The notes under the pieces were generated by a model that was not told where the DNA came from, ran no database searches, and saw only the letters and a program-made list of their open reading frames with translations. This document shows, piece by piece, positions 61,041-64,000 of a stretch of 64,000 bases of DNA. The stretch is from assembly GCF_004345645.1 (NCBI RefSeq), contig NZ_SLWS01000008.1, positions 186,001 through 250,000 of the forward strand. The letters are read 5' to 3'. Source of the DNA: Actinocrispum wychmicini. GTDB lineage: Bacteria > Actinomycetota > Actinomycetes > Mycobacteriales > Pseudonocardiaceae. How positions within the stretch are numbered: position 1 is the first letter of the stretch; each line of letters opens with the position of its first letter. Both the position numbers and the translations under genes were made by a program.

Positions 61041-62399
61041 CTACATCTCCTGGAGCATGGCCAGTAGGGCGGCCAGCGTGCCGCCGAAGGAGTTCTTGGG
61101 TGGGGCGCCGTAGCCGACCACGAGCCCGGCCGGTCCGTCCGCGTCGATCCTGGACTCGCCGACGGTGGCGATGGCCAGCGAGTGCCGGGCGGCGAGCGCG
61201 GGCACGGCCGACTCGTCCGAAAAGGACATCGGGATGGTGAGGTGCAGGCCGGCGGAGATGCCTCGGGGGATCAGGTGCGGCGGGAGGGCGGCGACGAGTC
61301 GGTCGCGCCGGGCCCGGTATTCCAGCCGGCAGCGCCGGACGTGCCGGTCGTAGGCGCCGGAGCTGATCATGTCGGCGAGGACGAGCTGGTCGAGCATGGG
61401 GACGTAGACACCTTCGGCCTCGATGACCGACACCACCGGGTCGACCAACGCCCTGGGCAGCACCAGCCACGCGAGCCGCAGTGACGGCGCCAGGGTTTTG
61501 CTCGCGGTGCCCGCGTAGATCACCTTCTCCGGCGCGAGCGCCTGGAGCGCGCCCACCTGGTGGTGGTCGAACCGGAACTCGCCGTCGTAGTCGTCTTCGA
61601 TGACCAGAGCGCCGGACTGGGCCAGCGCGGTCCGTCTCGCCGGCGCCATCGTCACGCCCATCGGCGCCTGATGGGCGGGCGTGACCACCACCGCGGGGCT
61701 GTTGAGTTGGGTGACGTCCATGCCCTGCTCGTCGACGGGCACGCCGACAACGTGCTGTCCGGTGGCGGCGGCGAAGGCGCGGAACCGGACGAACGACGGG
61801 TCCTCGAAGGCCATCTCGGTGATCCCGACGCGCCGCAACGCTCGCCCGAGCACACCGATCGCGTGACTGAACCCGGCGCAGATCACGATCCGCGCCGGGT
61901 CCGTCCGTACGCCTCGGCTGCGTCCGGCGTACGCCGACAACGTGGTGCGTAGCACCGATGAGCCACGCGGCTCGCCGTAGCCGAATGTCTCGTTCGGAGT
62001 GTGCTGCAGGACCCGCTTGGCCGCGGCTGTCCACAGGTCGCGGGGGAACAGTGAGGGGTCTGGGCGCCCGACCATCAGGTTCCACTGGCGGGGTGGCCGA
62101 TGGGTGTACGCGGGGTCGGGCGAGCTCAGCGCCTCAGCCCCGGCCGTGGCCACCCGGGTCGGCGCTCCCTGGCTGGTGTGCAGGTAGCCCTCAGCGGCGA
62201 GGTCGGCGTACACGCGGGTGACCGTGCCGCGCGCGATGCCCAGGTCGTGGGCCAGGGCACGGGTGGACGGCACGATCGCGCCGGACCGCCACCTGCCGTC
62301 CCGGATCGCCGCGCGAACGGCGTTCGCCAGCGCGTGCCGGCCGCTGCCTGGCGTCCAGTCCAGGTGCACGTCGACAGAACTGGACCACGAATCCTCCAT
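61041..62399 (-). CDS. MocR-family (GntR-HTH plus aminotransferase-like) regulator
   Basis: 452 residues. The winged helix (about 15-80: IVPSTRALAHDLGIARGTVT) is fused to a type I PLP domain with IEDDYDGEFRFD and the pyridoxal lysine in YAGTASKTLAPSLRLAW. MocR proteins respond to PLP or amino compounds. The start is the ATG at 62399. It heads the LLM operon (63-bp gap) and is divergent from the AhpD-like gene. The AGAACTGGAC direct repeats around its start are its likely site. Confidence 0.9.
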   Translation of the reverse strand: MEDSWSSSVDVHLDWTPGSGRHALANAVRAAIRDGRWRSGAIVPSTRALAHDLGIARGTVTRVYADLAAEGYLHTSQGAPTRVATAGAEALSSPDPAYTHRPPRQWNLMVGRPDPSLFPRDLWTAAAKRVLQHTPNETFGYGEPRGSSVLRTTLSAYAGRSRGVRTDPARIVICAGFSHAIGVLGRALRRVGITEMAFEDPSFVRFRAFAAATGQHVVGVPVDEQGMDVTQLNSPAVVVTPAHQAPMGVTMAPARRTALAQSGALVIEDDYDGEFRFDHHQVGALQALAPEKVIYAGTASKTLAPSLRLAWLVLPRALVDPVVSVIEAEGVYVPMLDQLVLADMISSGAYDRHVRRCRLEYRARRDRLVAALPPHLIPRGISAGLHLTIPMSFSDESAVPALAARHSLAIATVGESRIDADGPAGLVVGYGAPPKNSFGGTLAALLAMLQEM

Positions 62400-62409
62400 A
62401 GAACTGGAC
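62376..62409. promoter_or_regulatory. AGAACTGGAC direct repeats
   Basis: Identical decamers at 62376-62385 and 62400-62409, 24 bp start to start, straddle the MocR start codon and lie 37 bp from the divergent gene. MocR regulators are known to bind direct repeats, so this is a plausible auto- and divergent-control site. Confidence 0.6.
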
Positions 62410-62445
62410 TCTACCCGTGGACAAGTTGGCGCTAACGTTCGTGTC

Positions 62446-62907
62446 ATGACAAAGCGGATCAACATCTACGGCTTCGCCAAGGCGAGCAAGGCCCTGTTCG
62501 CCCTGGCCGAGGAAGTCACCCAGGCCGGCAACGCGGCCGGGGTGGACCAGTCCCTGTTCGAACTGGTCAAGATCCGGGCCTCCCAGATCAACGGCTGCGC
62601 CCTCTGCCTGGACATGCACACCACCGACGCGCTGAAACTCGGCGAGAACGCGCGCCGAATCTTCCTGCTCGACGCCTGGCGGGAGACTGACCTGTTCACC
62701 GAGCAGGAACGCGCGGCCCTGGAACTCACCGAAGTCCTCACCAGGCTGCCGGACAACCAGGACGTGCCCGACGACGTGTACGACCGCGCGGTCAACGTCT
62801 TCACCGAGGACCAGTACCGGGCGGTAGTGTGGATGGTCATGGTCATCAACGGCTACAACCGAATCGGCGTCCCCAGCCGCTCGGAGCTCCCCAGGCGCGC
62901 GGCATGA
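62446..62907 (+). CDS. AhpD-like / carboxymuconolactone decarboxylase family protein
   Basis: 153 residues, all-helical. The redox pair is in QINGCALCLDMHTTDA (CxxC, then His three residues on), characteristic of AhpD-like alkylhydroperoxidases. It may reduce peroxides. The ATG directly follows GTGTC without a ribosome site, and GCTAACGTT lies upstream, so a leaderless message is likely. Its stop overlaps the next start (ATGA). Confidence 0.9.
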   Translation: MTKRINIYGFAKASKALFALAEEVTQAGNAAGVDQSLFELVKIRASQINGCALCLDMHTTDALKLGENARRIFLLDAWRETDLFTEQERAALELTEVLTRLPDNQDVPDDVYDRAVNVFTEDQYRAVVWMVMVINGYNRIGVPSRSELPRRAA

Positions 62908-63644
62908 CGGCAACCAAGCTCCGCGCCCTGCACCTCCCCGGCAACCCACTGTTGTTGCCGAACGCCTGGGACGCGGCCTCGGCAACCCTGGTCGAACAAG
63001 CAGGTTTCCCCGCAGTGGCAACAAGTTCGGTCGCCGTGGCCCAGTCCCTCGGCTACGAGGACCACCAAGGTGCCCCACCAGCGGAGATGTTCGACGCGGT
63101 CCGCCGAATCACCCGAGTCGTGTCCGTACCGGTCACTGTCGACGCCGAAGGCGGCTACGACCTGCCCGCCACCGAACTCGCCGCCCGACTGGCCGAAGCC
63201 GGCGCGGTCGGCTGCAACATCGAGGACACCGATCACCAAGCCGGCGGTCTGAAAGAAACCGCCCGACACGCCGACTACCTGTCGGCACTCCGAGCGGCCG
63301 CCCCAGACCTCGTCCTCAACGCCCGAGTGGACGTCTTCCTCCGCGCGGAGGACCCCAAAGCCGTTCTGGACGACGGCCTGGAACGCGCCACCGCCTACCG
63401 CACCGCAGGCGCCGACTGCGTCTACCCGATCACACTCAAGTCGCCGGACCTGCTGAAGTCGTTCGTGGACACGGTCGGACCAGTGAACGGCAACCTGATG
63501 CCCGGCGGCCCCACACTGTCCACATTGGCCGAGATCGGCATCGCCCGGGTCTCGATGGGCGGCGGCCTGTGGCACCTCGTGAACAGATCGACCAAGCGAA
63601 TCCTGCGCGGGCTGGCGGCGGGAATCTCTCCCTACGAGGACTAG
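62904..63644 (+). CDS. Isocitrate lyase / PEP mutase family protein
   Basis: 246 residues of the ICL/PEPM superfamily. LLLPNAWDAASATLVEQAGF, TVDAEGGYDLP (metal-binding acidic pair), GCNIEDTDHQAGGL and LNARVDVFLR mark the TIM barrel and its metal site. Such enzymes cleave or form C-C or P-C bonds in 2-oxo-acid-type substrates; this member could be a lyase of the 2-methylisocitrate type. Coupled to the AhpD-like gene. Confidence 0.88.
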   Translation: MTATKLRALHLPGNPLLLPNAWDAASATLVEQAGFPAVATSSVAVAQSLGYEDHQGAPPAEMFDAVRRITRVVSVPVTVDAEGGYDLPATELAARLAEAGAVGCNIEDTDHQAGGLKETARHADYLSALRAAAPDLVLNARVDVFLRAEDPKAVLDDGLERATAYRTAGADCVYPITLKSPDLLKSFVDTVGPVNGNLMPGGPTLSTLAEIGIARVSMGGGLWHLVNRSTKRILRGLAAGISPYED

Positions 63645-64000
63645 AGCCAAGAGCGGGCAAGCCCGGCATCGCTGTCGGTGGTGTCTCCTTGATCATTGGC
63701 ATCCGAAATCCAAGGCGCGTGCCCGCGCAACAGACCTGTGCCTCGTTCTGTCTCCCGGCCGACCTGGGCGCAGCCCAACTACAGGTGTCAAGAGGCTGAA
63801 AGCGGCGAGCAACCCCGCGCGGGAACCGGCCTCTTGACGCCTGTGGTTGCCTCTGGCAGGTCGGGCGGGAGACAGGACGCGGCCCTTCCCCTGTCTCCTG
63901 GTCGATCAGCCCGCCCGGCGAGGGCATCCTTTGAACAAAGACCTGTATTCAGATGTTCGGATCCGTGTTCGCGGACCCATGAGGCCGTTTCCTCCGACTC
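63645..64000. other. Intergenic end of window, no gene recognised
   Basis: Besides the long hairpin, I see only a weak GCGGGCAAGCCCGGC stem at 63653-63667. Short reading frames here lack ribosome sites and family patterns. A gene may begin just beyond the window. Confidence 0.5.
63746..63877. repeat. Long imperfect hairpin (about 50-bp arms)
   Basis: The left arm (63746-63798) contains TGTCTCCCGGCCGACCTG and ACAGGTGTCAAGAGGC. The right arm (63826-63877) contains GCCTCTTGACGCCTGT and CAGGTCGGGCGGGAGACA. Each pair differs at one base. The intervening loop is about 27 nt. It lies about 100 bp after the last gene. It may be a terminator, RNA structure or degenerate mobile element. Confidence 0.6.

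Noticed and set aside
1..64000. Insertion sequences, integrases, phage genes, rRNA or tRNA genes
   Set aside because: No transposase, recombinase, phage structural or stable RNA pattern was recognised anywhere in the window.

Overview
The window is about 64 kb of very GC-rich DNA (roughly 70 percent by eye) with tightly packed genes, many GTG starts and 1-4 bp stop/start overlaps. F420-type nitroreductases, DUF3558 and DUF6153 proteins, a Kdp system and abundant Tat or lipoprotein signals point to an actinobacterium. Recurrent TGTGGAC/GTCCACA heptamers and the general gene style suggest Pseudonocardiales (Amycolatopsis, Kibdelosporangium, Lentzea or Saccharothrix-like), but the sequence does not prove the genus. 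I saw no rRNA, tRNA, CRISPR array, transposase or integrase. It looks like ordinary chromosome-arm DNA with several accessory cassettes.

Layout. 1-9 kb: a truncated flavoprotein, two F420-type nitroreductase-fold proteins, a relic of an NRPS condensation domain, a serine beta-lactamase-like hydrolase, LtrA, a large CDGSH/ferredoxin/globin fusion, a G-rich tandem repeat and long hairpin, a VOC protein and an APH-type kinase. 8-13.3 kb: a metal-responsive group (permease, CsoR-like operator, DUF6153, a His/Met-rich lipoprotein) and an FtsX-type permease without an ATPase. 13.5-20 kb: a membrane protein, a vWA/TROVE-like plus ARPP-like pair, a GyrI-like protein, a secreted neprosin and an ABC exporter. 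20-24.7 kb: an XRE-cupin regulator divergent from a dialkylglycine decarboxylase, a membrane NACHT NTPase and a DUF3558 lipoprotein.

24.7-37.5 kb is a cation block: a Na+/H+ antiporter, kdpFABCDE with an extra micro-ORF, phoU, and an APC-superfamily permease that may carry K+. CGTCA direct repeats spaced 10-11 bp occur upstream of several of these, suggesting one OmpR-type (probably KdpE) regulon. 37.5-50.5 kb: a lipoprotein, an amidohydrolase, a two-component system, a large secreted peptidase with sedolisin-like catalytic residues, a phosphoesterase, MFS-ArsR-MFS, a short Rho paralogue and a zinc-ribbon/HTH protein.

50.6-58.5 kb contains an NfeD-SPFH-YbjQ cassette with a GGDEF protein, then two unrelated phospholipase C-type genes. 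The first of these carries an N-terminal motif typical of cargo of extracellular contractile injection systems. 58.6-63.6 kb is a MocR regulator with two LLM monooxygenases, divergent from an AhpD-like and a PEP-mutase-like gene. The last 350 bp hold a second long hairpin and no gene. The best candidates for new biology are the vWA/ARPP pair, the SPFH-YbjQ cassette, the injection-system-like phospholipase and the potassium regulon.
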